A DNA stretch of 64,000 nucleotides from an uncultured Pelagibacteraceae bacterium (GTDB taxonomy: Bacteria > Pseudomonadota > Alphaproteobacteria > Pelagibacterales > Pelagibacteraceae). The translations under genes were made by a program, and so were the position numbers. The stretch is from positions 34,808 through 98,807 of the forward strand of contig CABYZW010000002.1 in assembly GCA_902523615.1 (NCBI GenBank), given 5' to 3'. Positions 55,881 through 64,000 of this stretch are shown piece after piece (position 1 is the first letter of the stretch; each line of letters begins with the position of its first letter). The notes beneath the pieces were generated by a model, which saw only the letters and a program-made list of their open reading frames with translations, was not told the DNA's origin and did no database searches.

Positions 55881-56267
55881 TTAACTTATATAAAGTGGAT
55901 TAATCAAATTTTTTTTAACATTAAATTTATCGCATAGATTGGGAATATTTTCATATCTAAAATCTTTTTCATTCTCAAAATCTTTAAAACTATAACAATA
56001 ATAATCAATTTTATTAACTAAATGTATTGCCTTTATTATAGAAAGTGAATTTCTTATACCTGCAAAACTACCTGGTCCTCTATTTACATATAAACTAGAA
56101 ATATCTTTTATTTTAAGAGATTTTGACATTAAAAAATCATTAATTAAGATCATTAATTTTTCATAATTAGTTTTACTATTTTTATGACTAACACTATAAA
56201 CATTACCATTATCAATGATCATTAAAAAAATTTTTTCTTTAGCGGCATCTATTATAATTTTAGTCAT
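55881..56267 (-). CDS. tsaB: Shortened TsaB, tRNA t6A synthesis subunit
   Basis: 128 aa versus about 220-230 in the family. MTKIIIDAAKEKIFLMIIDNG is strand 1-2 of the ASKHA fold and VNRGPGSFAGIRNSLSIIKAIHLV is the conserved TsaB dimer/TsaD-binding segment, so the N-terminal lobe is kept and the C-terminal lobe is lost. TsaB works with TsaC, TsaD and TsaE to make t6A37. The 5' end overlaps a divergent gene by 53 bp. rimI, which usually follows, is absent. Confidence 0.82.
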   Translation of the reverse strand: MTKIIIDAAKEKIFLMIIDNGNVYSVSHKNSKTNYEKLMILINDFLMSKSLKIKDISSLYVNRGPGSFAGIRNSLSIIKAIHLVNKIDYYCYSFKDFENEKDFRYENIPNLCDKFNVKKNLINPLYIS

Positions 56268-57276
56268 ATCTTTTTTTTGTAATGTAACAGATTCTATTGC
56301 AGAAGATTATAGTAGTAAACAATATTCATCAGATGAGGGTGTTTTATCAATTATGTATCATCGTTTTAACGAGTCAAAATACCCATCTACAAATATTCAA
56401 ATGAATATTTTTAAAAAACATGTAGAAATTATAAAAAATTCTAATTTTGATTTTTATAATCCAGTTGAATTTGAAAAAAACTTTAAACAAACGAAGAAGA
56501 AAAAAAAGATTTTACTAACAATTGATGATGCATTTTCATCTTTTTATAATGAGGCGTGGCCATATTTAAAGAAAAATAAAATTCCATTCATATTATTTGT
56601 ATCAACTGAACCTGTAGGCAAAAATGGGTATATGACATGGGAACAAATTAAAGAAATAGAAAAAACAGATTTTGCATCTATTGGTCATCATTCTCATACA
56701 CATGATTATTTAATAGATAAAACTGATGAAGAATTTATTGACGACATATTAAAAGCTAATAAAATTTTTATAGAAAAAATTGGCTATATACCTCCTCTAT
56801 TTTCTTATCCATTTGGAGAATATTCGAAATTCATGAAAGAATATATATCAAAAAATTTTAAACTTGCCTTTGGTCAGCACTCAGGCGTTATAGACGTGAA
56901 TAAAGAAAAATTTGAGTTACCAAGATTTCCAATTAATGAAAATTATGGTGAGCTTAAAAGATTTAAATCTATAATTAATTCATTTCCATTAGAGTATAAA
57001 AGATTAATGCCTGAGGAAAAAAAAATTAATAATCAAACAAACCCACCTAAATTTAAAGTTGAATTTTTTGATGATCAAGAAAATATAAAAAATATTAATT
57101 GCTATTCTAATGAAGGAGATAAGTGGGAAAAGTCAAAAACTTATTTTGATGGTAATAATTTATCAATTATATTTAGGGCACCTTTTAAGCCTAGACGTGG
57201 AAGAATAAATTGTTCTTTAAACGATGGAGATAAATGGAGATGGTTTGGAGTTCAATTTATTATAGCAAAAAACTAA
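56215..57276 (+). CDS. Secreted polysaccharide deacetylase (NodB domain)
   Basis: 353 aa. N-terminal MIIKKIFSLAASIIILVISFFCNVTDSIA is a signal peptide. NodB motifs: LLTIDDAFSSFY (metal Asp pair), SIGHHSHTHDYL (H-x3-H type), PPLFSYPFGEYS and the distal His in FGQHSG. Enzymes of this fold remove acetyl groups from peptidoglycan or surface glycans. A C-terminal beta domain of about 80 aa follows. The first 53 bp, encoding most of the signal peptide, are antisense to tsaB codons; no later Met could replace the start. Confidence 0.87.
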   Translation: MIIKKIFSLAASIIILVISFFCNVTDSIAEDYSSKQYSSDEGVLSIMYHRFNESKYPSTNIQMNIFKKHVEIIKNSNFDFYNPVEFEKNFKQTKKKKKILLTIDDAFSSFYNEAWPYLKKNKIPFILFVSTEPVGKNGYMTWEQIKEIEKTDFASIGHHSHTHDYLIDKTDEEFIDDILKANKIFIEKIGYIPPLFSYPFGEYSKFMKEYISKNFKLAFGQHSGVIDVNKEKFELPRFPINENYGELKRFKSIINSFPLEYKRLMPEEKKINNQTNPPKFKVEFFDDQENIKNINCYSNEGDKWEKSKTYFDGNNLSIIFRAPFKPRRGRINCSLNDGDKWRWFGVQFIIAKN

Positions 57277-58322
57277 ATTAGACTGTCAAGATCGATACTA
57301 GATGGAAGTAATTTAGCATCATCAAAGTCCTTTAGATTATTTTGTTTAATAATTTTTTGTAAAACATCAACATACTGTTCTCCTGTTTCGGCATACTCAT
57401 TTAAATATTTTGAGAGGACTATACTATCTAAAGGTTTTTTTTGATCTCTAAGCTTAGCTCTTGCTTTTCTAAATTCTACGTAAGACGAGTGTGTATTTAA
57501 ATTTCTTTGATATGCTCTTACTGAAGCTTGTAGAACATTAAACTTCATTACTTTATGACCCTCATTCTTATCTGCTTCTTTAGGTTTGAGTCCTTCTCCA
57601 GACCAAGTCCATTGGCCAAATAATGCATTTCCTTCTTGGGCAAATCTAGATGTTCCCCAACCAGTTTCTTTAGCTGCTTGAGCTATAGCCAAAGATACTG
57701 GAACTTCATCCATTCTTATTTTGAGAATCGACAAATCTTTAGAGGTAACACCGTACTGTTTATATTTGCTTTCAAGCCATTTTTTTTCTAAGCTTGAATT
57801 ATTATTTTTGTTTATAATACTAAAAAGTCGCTTCCTATCAATTTTTATGTTGTTATTTTCCTTTAAAACTAATGGTAAAACAATTTGAATAAAAAAATCT
57901 TTTCTTTTTTTTGTATCTTCAATCATTTTAATCTCGTTAGGCAATAAAGTAAGAGCTACTGGTTTAACTAATTTTTTTTCTCTTACTTCTTTTAACGTGT
58001 AATTTGTATCTTCAAATAGTTGCTTAATAGTAGAAGCATTTAATCTGACGGAGTCTACCTCCAGGTCATTTAAACTAAAAATATCTACTAAGAGATCTTT
58101 TTCATTTAGAGGCTCTTTACTCTTACCTTCATTATTCAATGTATAAGCTAGAATAGCTTTAGAATTATTTTGAAATTCTAAATTTTTATTATTTTTATAA
58201 TTTATGATTAAAGGCAAACAATAAAAAAAAATTAAAGTTATAAGAGAACTTAAAAAAATTTTTGGAATAGATCCAAAATTTTTTTGATCAAAATATTTTA
58301 TAAATTTAATATTCTTTTTCAT
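57273..58322 (-). CDS. Bax-like glucosaminidase-domain protein
   Basis: 349 aa. A signal-anchor (residues 20-40) is followed by a charged region and then VPVSLAIAQAAKETGWGTSRFAQEGNALFGQWTW, the glucosaminidase (Bax/FlgJ-like) active region with catalytic Glu, and NLNTHSSYVEFRKARAKLR. Likely cleaves or remodels peptidoglycan from the periplasmic face of the inner membrane. It is convergent with the deacetylase (4-bp overlap) and 2 bp after nfu. Confidence 0.86.
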   Translation of the reverse strand: MKKNIKFIKYFDQKNFGSIPKIFLSSLITLIFFYCLPLIINYKNNKNLEFQNNSKAILAYTLNNEGKSKEPLNEKDLLVDIFSLNDLEVDSVRLNASTIKQLFEDTNYTLKEVREKKLVKPVALTLLPNEIKMIEDTKKRKDFFIQIVLPLVLKENNNIKIDRKRLFSIINKNNNSSLEKKWLESKYKQYGVTSKDLSILKIRMDEVPVSLAIAQAAKETGWGTSRFAQEGNALFGQWTWSGEGLKPKEADKNEGHKVMKFNVLQASVRAYQRNLNTHSSYVEFRKARAKLRDQKKPLDSIVLSKYLNEYAETGEQYVDVLQKIIKQNNLKDFDDAKLLPSSIDLDSLI

Positions 58323-58324
58323 AT

Positions 58325-58864
58325 TTAAACTGCATCTACCTCTTTAATTTCTGGAATATAGTGACGCAAAAGATTTTGAACTCCTTGTTTTAAAGTCATT
58401 GTAGAACTTGGACACCCAGAACAACTTCCCTGTAACTGAACTTTAACTACTCCATCTTTAAATTCTTTAAATTTGATATCGCCACCATCTCTAGCAACAG
58501 CTGGTCTTATTTTTTCGTCTAATATTTTGATAATTTTTCTCTCTATGTCTTCTAAGTCTTTAGAATTCTCATTTAAATCTTTCTTGATAACATATTCATT
58601 ACCTTCAGAATAAAAATCATTTATTAACGATATTGCAATATGTTTTATCTCATCCCACGTTGCATTATCGTATTTATTAATTGAGATAAAATCTTTACTT
58701 AGAAAGATGCTTTGCACTCCATCAATAGACAGTAAATTTTTGACTAACACATTGTTAGTTTCATCTTTTTTTGTAATTTCGAAGGATCCACTTTTCGAAA
58801 CTAATTTACTAGGAAGAAATTTAATTGAATTAGGATTTGGTGTAATTTCAGTCTGAACAAACAT
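58325..58864 (-). CDS. nfu: NifU-like Fe-S scaffold with Nfu N-terminal domain
   Basis: 179 aa. Nfu_N domain: MFVQTEITPNPNSIKFLP...IDGVQSIFLSKDFISI (1-90). C-terminal NifU domain: RPAVARDGGDIKFKEFKDGVVKVQLQGSCSGCPSSTMTLKQGVQNLLRHYIPEI with the cluster-binding CSGC. Equivalent to mitochondrial NFU1: it assembles and delivers [4Fe-4S] clusters. Placed 51 bp after trpS, as in many alphaproteobacteria. Confidence 0.95.
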   Translation of the reverse strand: MFVQTEITPNPNSIKFLPSKLVSKSGSFEITKKDETNNVLVKNLLSIDGVQSIFLSKDFISINKYDNATWDEIKHIAISLINDFYSEGNEYVIKKDLNENSKDLEDIERKIIKILDEKIRPAVARDGGDIKFKEFKDGVVKVQLQGSCSGCPSSTMTLKQGVQNLLRHYIPEIKEVDAV

Positions 58865-58915
58865 GATTTATATATAATCAATAATTTTAAAATTTAAACT
58901 TATTATTTTAAAAAC

Positions 58916-59917
58916 TTAAAAACCCACTATTTCATGAATTTTTTTAATTTTTTTTGAGGCAATATCACCTGCTTTAAGAGATCCATCTAGAAGAATCTTA
59001 TCTAAATAGCTTTTATCACCTAATAACTTTTTAATTTCAGTTGATATAGGATTAATTTTATCAATTAATGTTTGAGCTAGATTTTCCTTAAAATTAGAAA
59101 AATTTTTTCCAGAAAATTCTTTTATAGATTTTTCCAAAGATGAGTTTGTTAAACTTGTATAAATATTTATCAAATTTCTTGCCTCAGGTCTTTTATTAAG
59201 TTCTTCTATATCTGATGGCATGGGCAACGGGTCAGTTTTTGCTTTTTTTACCTTGTTTATAATTTGATCATTTTCATCTGTTAAATTTATTCGTGCTAAA
59301 TCGGATAACTCAGATTTGCTCATTTTTTTTGTCCCATCTTTGAGACTCATAATTCTTGAATAATTTTTTTGAATTAAAGGCTCAGGCAATTTAAAAAAAT
59401 TTTCTGAATTAAAATCCTTGTTAAATTTTTCAGCTATATCTCTACAAAGCTCTAAATGTTGTTTTTGATCATCTCCAACAGGTACATGAGTTGTGTCATA
59501 TAACAATATATCAGCTGCCATTAATACAGGGTAAGAGTAAAGTCCGATACTTGCCTTTTCTTTATCTTTGCCTGCTTTTTCTTTGAATTGTGTCATTCTA
59601 TTCAACCACCCCATTCTAGCTGTACAACTCAATATCCATGCCGCCTCAGAGTGTGCACTGACTTGTGATTGATTAAAAATAATACTCTTTTCTGGATCAA
59701 TACCACTTGCTACAAAAGTTGCTACAGTTTCTCTAATATTGTCTCTTAATTCGTCAGGAATTTGACCAACAGTTATTGCGTGCAAATCAACTACACAAAA
59801 AATACAATTATTTTCTTTATCATTATTTAAATCAACAAAATTTTTAATAGCTCCTAAATAATTGCCTAAATGGAGATTTCCAGTAGGCTGGACACCCGAA
59901 AAAATTTTTTTTCCCAT
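58916..59917 (-). CDS. trpS: Tryptophanyl-tRNA synthetase
   Basis: 333 aa class I synthetase. The HIGH-type motif is [13 protein letters not shown] at residues 11-23 and the KMSKS loop is [12 protein letters not shown] near residue 195. [16 protein letters not shown] is typical of bacterial TrpS. It charges tRNA-Trp. It is 3 bp downstream of murJ and upstream of nfu on the same strand. Confidence 0.96.
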   Translation of the reverse strand: MGKKIFSGVQPTGNLHLGNYLGAIKNFVDLNNDKENNCIFCVVDLHAITVGQIPDELRDNIRETVATFVASGIDPEKSIIFNQSQVSAHSEAAWILSCTARMGWLNRMTQFKEKAGKDKEKASIGLYSYPVLMAADILLYDTTHVPVGDDQKQHLELCRDIAEKFNKDFNSENFFKLPEPLIQKNYSRIMSLKDGTKKMSKSELSDLARINLTDENDQIINKVKKAKTDPLPMPSDIEELNKRPEARNLINIYTSLTNSSLEKSIKEFSGKNFSNFKENLAQTLIDKINPISTEIKKLLGDKSYLDKILLDGSLKAGDIASKKIKKIHEIVGF

Positions 59918-59920
59918 AAT

Positions 59921-61450
59921 TTAATATCTTATTTTAATATCATCATATTTAAAAGCTTTGATAAATAAAGATATTAACAAGTAAAATACTATGCTTAAAA
60001 CAACGGATAATATCATATAAAATGATTTAAAATAATTTTCATAAGCTAGCTGATTATCAAAAAATAAAATCAAATATTTAAAAACAATTCCCATACAAAA
60101 TGATGAAAATATAATTTTAAAAAATCTTAATATAAAAATTCTATTGAATTTAAAGAGGTCTCTATTACTCAAGTAAATCAATAAAACTATTGAATTGAAC
60201 CAGGACGAAATTGTAGTTGCAATCGGAATAATTATGAAACCAATACTTTTAAAATAATAAACGCTAATAATTATATTTAGAAAAACTGAAACTAAAGAAA
60301 TATAAAAAGGTGTTTTAGTATCATGATTTGCGAAGAAAAAAGTAGAAAAAACCTTAGTTAAAACAAATGCTGGCAAACCCATACCAAAATAATATAATGC
60401 TCTTCCTGAGTTTTGTATTGCTACCTCATTAAATGAACCATAGCCAAACAAGGCAGAAATAATTTTCTCAGCACCTATTAATAACGCGATAGAAGCTGGT
60501 ATGCTTAAAAACATACTTAACTCAAGCGCTTTATTCTGGATTTGTAAAATCTTATTTTTTTTTTTTAATTGTACATATTTAGAGAGCTGAGGTAAAACAA
60601 CAACACTGATTGCAATTCCCGCTATTGCTAAATTTATCTGATAAATTCTATCGGCATAATATAGATATGAAACTGCACTTGCCTGAAAAGAAGCTATGAT
60701 AGTTCCAACTAATATATTAATTTGTGTAACTCCAGATGAAAATATACTTGGTAACAGCTTTCTAAAAAAAATTTTAATTTTATAATTAATTTCGAAATCA
60801 AATTTAAATTTTATAGAGTACAATTTTCCAAGGAATTTATATAAAAAAATCAATTGAAGAAGGCCTGCTATTGATACACCGTATGAAAGATAATATATCA
60901 AATTATCTCCTAAGACACTTCCTAAAAATAAAATTCCAACTAAAACTAAATTTAAGATTATTGGGGCTGCTGATGCAGCAGCAAACTTATTATGTGAGTT
61001 CAATATTGCTGAAAAAAACGATGATAAACATACAAACATTAAGAATGGAAAAGTTATCCTTGTTAAATCAATAGCAAGTTGGATTTTTTGTTCATTTTCC
61101 ATAAACCCTGGTGCAATAAGACTCACAACAAAAGGCATAAAGATTTCAGCAATTAAAACTAAAACTAGAAGACTTAAAAATAATAGGTTAAATATTTCAT
61201 TTGCAAATTTATTAGATTTAGATTTACTTTTTGTTAATTCAGAAGTGTAACTTGGCACAAAGGCTGCGTTGAAAGTTCCCTCCGCAAAAAGTCTTCTAAA
61301 AGTGTTTGGTACTCTAAACGCTACAAAAAATATATCCGCGAGGAAACTTGTTCCAAGAAATATTGCTATTAATACATCTCTTAAATAACCAAGTAATCGA
61401 CTTATTATGGTATAAAAACCAAAAGTCCCTGTTGACTTAATTAAGTTCAT
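59921..61450 (-). CDS. murJ: Lipid II flippase MurJ
   Basis: 509 aa, about 14 membrane spans. N-terminal GTFGFYTIISRLLGYLRDVLIAIFLG and FRVPNTFRRLFAEGTFNAAFVPSY are the strongest MviN/MurJ blocks and contain the basic residues needed for flipping. It moves lipid II across the inner membrane for wall synthesis, linking to uppP at the left of the window. Divergent from maeB across 50 bp; glnD and mutS, which are often between murJ and maeB, are absent. Confidence 0.95.
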   Translation of the reverse strand: MNLIKSTGTFGFYTIISRLLGYLRDVLIAIFLGTSFLADIFFVAFRVPNTFRRLFAEGTFNAAFVPSYTSELTKSKSKSNKFANEIFNLLFLSLLVLVLIAEIFMPFVVSLIAPGFMENEQKIQLAIDLTRITFPFLMFVCLSSFFSAILNSHNKFAAASAAPIILNLVLVGILFLGSVLGDNLIYYLSYGVSIAGLLQLIFLYKFLGKLYSIKFKFDFEINYKIKIFFRKLLPSIFSSGVTQINILVGTIIASFQASAVSYLYYADRIYQINLAIAGIAISVVVLPQLSKYVQLKKKNKILQIQNKALELSMFLSIPASIALLIGAEKIISALFGYGSFNEVAIQNSGRALYYFGMGLPAFVLTKVFSTFFFANHDTKTPFYISLVSVFLNIIISVYYFKSIGFIIIPIATTISSWFNSIVLLIYLSNRDLFKFNRIFILRFFKIIFSSFCMGIVFKYLILFFDNQLAYENYFKSFYMILSVVLSIVFYLLISLFIKAFKYDDIKIRY

Positions 61451-61500
61451 AAATCATATTAGTCTTAATTTTACCCCATTTGTACAACTAATTAACGTCA

Positions 61501-63783
61501 ATGAAAAAAACTAAAATAGATCATTACACGGACAAGGAAGCTTTAGAGTTTCATAGTCATAAAAAACCAGGGAAGATTGAAATTTCTTCTTCAAAAAATA
61601 TGACAACAAAAAGAGATCTTGCATTAGCATATTCTCCAGGTGTGGCAGCTCCAGTAAGGGCAATAAGTAATAACCCCGAGTCTGTTTTCGACTATACAAG
61701 TAAAGGAAATCTGGTTGCAGTTATAAGTAACGGCTCTGCAATTCTTGGTATGGGGAACTTAGGTGCATTGGCTTCAAAACCGGTAATGGAAGGAAAAGCA
61801 GTTTTGTTTAAAAGATTTGCCGATATTGATTCAATAGACTTAGAAATTGACTCTTCAGATCCAATAGAAATTATTAATAGTATAAAAAATTTTGCGCCAA
61901 GTTTTGGTGGTATAAATCTTGAAGATATTGCAGCCCCAGACTGTTTTATTATTGAAGAAAAACTTAGAGAGATTTTAGATATACCAGTTTTTCATGATGA
62001 TCAACATGGTACTGCAATCATAACTACAGCAGCTTTAATTAATGCTTTAGACATTACTAAAAAGTCTATAGATAAAATTAAAGTTGTTATCAATGGAGCA
62101 GGTGCGTCGGCAATGGCTTGTGCAAATTTATTCAAAAAAAGTGGTGTTCCTCAAAAAAATATTACAATGATTGATCGTAAAGGTGTAATTTTTAGAGGTA
62201 GAGATAATTTAAATCAATGGAAATCGAGTCACGCTATTGAGACTAAAGATCGAACACTAAATGATGCAATAAACAAGGCTGATGTTTTCTTAGGTCTCTC
62301 TGCAAAAGGAGCTTTGACTAAGGAAATGGTTAAAAGAATGGCTAATGAACCAATAATCTTTGCTTGTGCTAACCCTGATCCAGAAATTACCCCTGAGGAA
62401 ATAGAGGAAGTTCGAGACGATGCTATAATTGCTACTGGTAGATCAGATTATCCAAACCAAGTTAATAATCTATTGGGCTTCCCATACATTTTTAGAGGTG
62501 CGTTAGACGTACGATCTAAAACAATTAATGAAGAAATGAAAGTTGCTGCTGCGCATGCGATCGCTAATCTAGCTAAAGAAGATGTACCAGATGAAGTTGT
62601 GGCTGCGATGGGTGGGGAAAGACCTCATTATGGAAAAGAATATATAATTCCATCTACATTTGATCCAAGATTAATTAGCGTAATACCGACGGCTGTTGCA
62701 AAGGCTGCCGTGGATACTGGAGTAGCTAGAATTAAAATTGAAAATTTTGAAATTTATAAAGAACAATTAAAACAGCGATTAGATCCAACCGTAACTATTA
62801 TGCAAGGTATAAATACTTATATTAAAAAGAAACCAAAAAAAGTTATTTTTGCAGATGGAGAGAATGAAAATATGCTAAAAGCAGCAATTGAATTTAAAAA
62901 TTCAAATTTAGGAATACCTATTTTGATTGGAAAAGAGGATAAGGTTAAAGAACAAATAAAAAAAATTGGTTATAACGAAAATTTTGATATTGAAATTGTA
63001 AATTCAAAAGACTCATCTAAAAGACAAAAATATACTAAGTATCTTTTTCAAAAACTCCAAAGAAAAAAAGGAATGCTTGAATGGGATTGTGATAGATTAG
63101 TCAAAAACGACAGAGTTATTTGGGCTTCCTGCATGGTAGCTTGTAAAGATGCAGATGCGATGGTAACTGGTAACACTAGAAGATATTCTTCATCCCTTGA
63201 AAAAGTAATTAAAGTGGTAGACCCGAGAGCAGGGGAAATAATGTTTGGCTTAAATTTAGTGGTAAATAGAGGTAAAACAATTTTTATATGTGATACCTCA
63301 GTCATTGAATATCCTGATGCAAATCAGCTAGCAGATATGGCCTCATCTGCTGCAAGAGTTGTAAGAATTTTTGGATTTGATCCCAAGGTAGCTTTTCTTT
63401 CTCATTCAACTTTTGGTCAACCAATAACAGATAGAACTAAAAGAATCAGTGATGCGGTGAAAATTTTAAAAAGTAGAAATGTTGATTTTAAATTTGATGG
63501 TGAAATGCAGCCAGATGTTGCGTTGGAAGAAATGTATAAAGAACTTTATCCTTTTTCCGAGATTGTGGGAAATTCTAATGTTTTGATAATGCCAAGCCAA
63601 CATAGTGCAGCTATTTCATATAAAATGATAAAATCTATGAGTAGAGCAAAAGTAATTGGTCCTTTACTAATAGGCTTAGGTCTTCCAATTGAAATTGCCC
63701 CTTTAAGAAGTTCTACCTCAGAAATATTAAACCTAGCATCTATAGCAGCTTACTCAGCAGATGTTATAGATTATAAAAAATAA
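61501..63783 (+). CDS. maeB: NADP-dependent malic enzyme with phosphotransacetylase-like domain
   Basis: 760 aa, two-domain MaeB. Malic domain (1-430): ALAYSPGVAAPVRAI, GSAILGMGNLG, PVFHDDQHGTAIITTAAL and nucleotide site NGAGASAMACANLF. C-terminal PTA-like domain (about 435-760): KKVIFADGENENMLKAA, PDANQLADMASSAARVVRIFG and GPLLIGLGLPIEI; it is usually regulatory (acetyl-CoA binding) rather than active. It oxidatively decarboxylates malate to pyruvate, supplying NADPH and feeding the pyruvate dehydrogenase at the left of the window. Confidence 0.95.
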   Translation: MKKTKIDHYTDKEALEFHSHKKPGKIEISSSKNMTTKRDLALAYSPGVAAPVRAISNNPESVFDYTSKGNLVAVISNGSAILGMGNLGALASKPVMEGKAVLFKRFADIDSIDLEIDSSDPIEIINSIKNFAPSFGGINLEDIAAPDCFIIEEKLREILDIPVFHDDQHGTAIITTAALINALDITKKSIDKIKVVINGAGASAMACANLFKKSGVPQKNITMIDRKGVIFRGRDNLNQWKSSHAIETKDRTLNDAINKADVFLGLSAKGALTKEMVKRMANEPIIFACANPDPEITPEEIEEVRDDAIIATGRSDYPNQVNNLLGFPYIFRGALDVRSKTINEEMKVAAAHAIANLAKEDVPDEVVAAMGGERPHYGKEYIIPSTFDPRLISVIPTAVAKAAVDTGVARIKIENFEIYKEQLKQRLDPTVTIMQGINTYIKKKPKKVIFADGENENMLKAAIEFKNSNLGIPILIGKEDKVKEQIKKIGYNENFDIEIVNSKDSSKRQKYTKYLFQKLQRKKGMLEWDCDRLVKNDRVIWASCMVACKDADAMVTGNTRRYSSSLEKVIKVVDPRAGEIMFGLNLVVNRGKTIFICDTSVIEYPDANQLADMASSAARVVRIFGFDPKVAFLSHSTFGQPITDRTKRISDAVKILKSRNVDFKFDGEMQPDVALEEMYKELYPFSEIVGNSNVLIMPSQHSAAISYKMIKSMSRAKVIGPLLIGLGLPIEIAPLRSSTSEILNLASIAAYSADVIDYKK

Positions 63784-63784
63784 T

Positions 63785-64000
63785 TTAATTTTTTTGAATT
63801 CGAAGATCTTCTAAGAGTAAAATACTCGCAATTACATTTTCAACATCTAAGATATCTTTTGCCTCTTCAATTACCTGTTTTTTTTCATCTGAAGTTATAG
63901 CTATTCCGTAGATATATATCTTTTTTTTATAAGTATCAATTTGGTAATTTGCAGATTTAATATTTTTATTTAAAATTAAAGCAGTTCTTAATTGAGAAGT
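63785..64000 (-). CDS. BON-domain protein, C-terminal part (cut by window edge)
   Basis: The reverse frame is open from base 64000 to TAA at 63785-63787 (71 residues visible). SQLRTALILNKNIKSANYQIDTYKKKIYIYGIAITSDEKKQVIEEAKDIL... is the BON fold pattern (strand-helix-strand, with the YIYGIA strand), as in OsmY-type lipoproteins and phospholipid-binding periplasmic proteins. The N-terminus and any lipobox lie outside. It is one base from the convergent maeB stop. Confidence 0.8.
   Translation of the reverse strand, partial: TSQLRTALILNKNIKSANYQIDTYKKKIYIYGIAITSDEKKQVIEEAKDILDVENVIASILLLEDLRIQKN

Noticed and set aside
1-64000. CRISPR arrays, IS elements, prophage genes, rRNA operon
   Set aside because: No regularly spaced repeats, transposases, phage structural genes or rRNA sequences seen.

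Overview
The window looks like a chromosome segment of a streamlined marine alphaproteobacterium of the SAR11 group (Pelagibacterales, 'Candidatus Pelagibacter'-like). Three things point there: very low GC with Lys/Asn/Ile-rich proteins; extreme packing, with many start/stop overlaps of the TAATG or ATGA type and almost no spacers above 200 bp; and gene order that follows alphaproteobacterial blocks with several members missing. I see no IS element, prophage, CRISPR array or rRNA. The taxonomic call is inference from composition and synteny, not from a marker search.

Layout. 1-9.4 kb: glutamate synthase (gltD then gltB, cut by the left edge), uppP, an EamA exporter, pyruvate dehydrogenase (an E1 carrying its own lipoyl domain, then E2) and an acetyl-CoA acetyltransferase. 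9.5-12.9 kb: tRNA-Arg(ACG) followed by a four-gene CDP-sugar/glycosyltransferase islet, the most accessory-looking part. 13-17.7 kb: thioesterase, SUV3/MgpS-type helicase, TerB-like protein, ferredoxin and CarD, closed by a strong hairpin terminator. 17.7-17.8 kb: a 25-codon, almost purely Lys/Arg/Ala gene with a strong Shine-Dalgarno and a 5'-leader hairpin, absent from the ORF track. 18-26.9 kb: acyl-CoA synthetase starting 4 nt after tRNA-Leu(CAA), then YqaA-dsbB-coq7, HNH protein, esterase, HIG1-type protein, TlpA-like thioredoxin, and argH - small lipoprotein - lysA - plsC.

27-36 kb: the alphaproteobacterial dnaA neighbourhood (dnaN, dnaA, rpsT, mutM / ubiE, ubiB, coaBC, dut, moeB-like). 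36-42.7 kb: small zinc-ribbon and DUF2061 proteins, a 2OG-Fe(II) oxygenase, katG, an Irr/Fur-type regulator and fabA-fabB-fabI, with Irr-box-like palindromes on both sides of the regulator. 42.7-56.3 kb: one long minus-strand housekeeping run, in transcription order tsaB, fur, oxygenase, miaB, phoH, ybeY, lnt, metK, attenuator, nusA, infB, rbfA, rpsO, pnp; relatives usually also carry rimI, corC, trmB, rimP, ylxR and truB here. 56.2-64 kb: polysaccharide deacetylase (overlapping tsaB head-to-head), Bax-like glucosaminidase, nfu, trpS, murJ, maeB and a BON-domain gene cut by the right edge.

The most unusual items are the 25-aa basic gene with its leader hairpin, the lipoyl-E1 fusion, the hairpin attenuator touching the nusA ribosome-binding site, the tsaB/deacetylase head-to-head coding overlap, the tRNA-Leu/acyl-CoA synthetase junction, the Irr-box candidates and several unlisted small ORFs (33, 38, 39 and 41 aa). 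I did not find a clear new multi-gene system.
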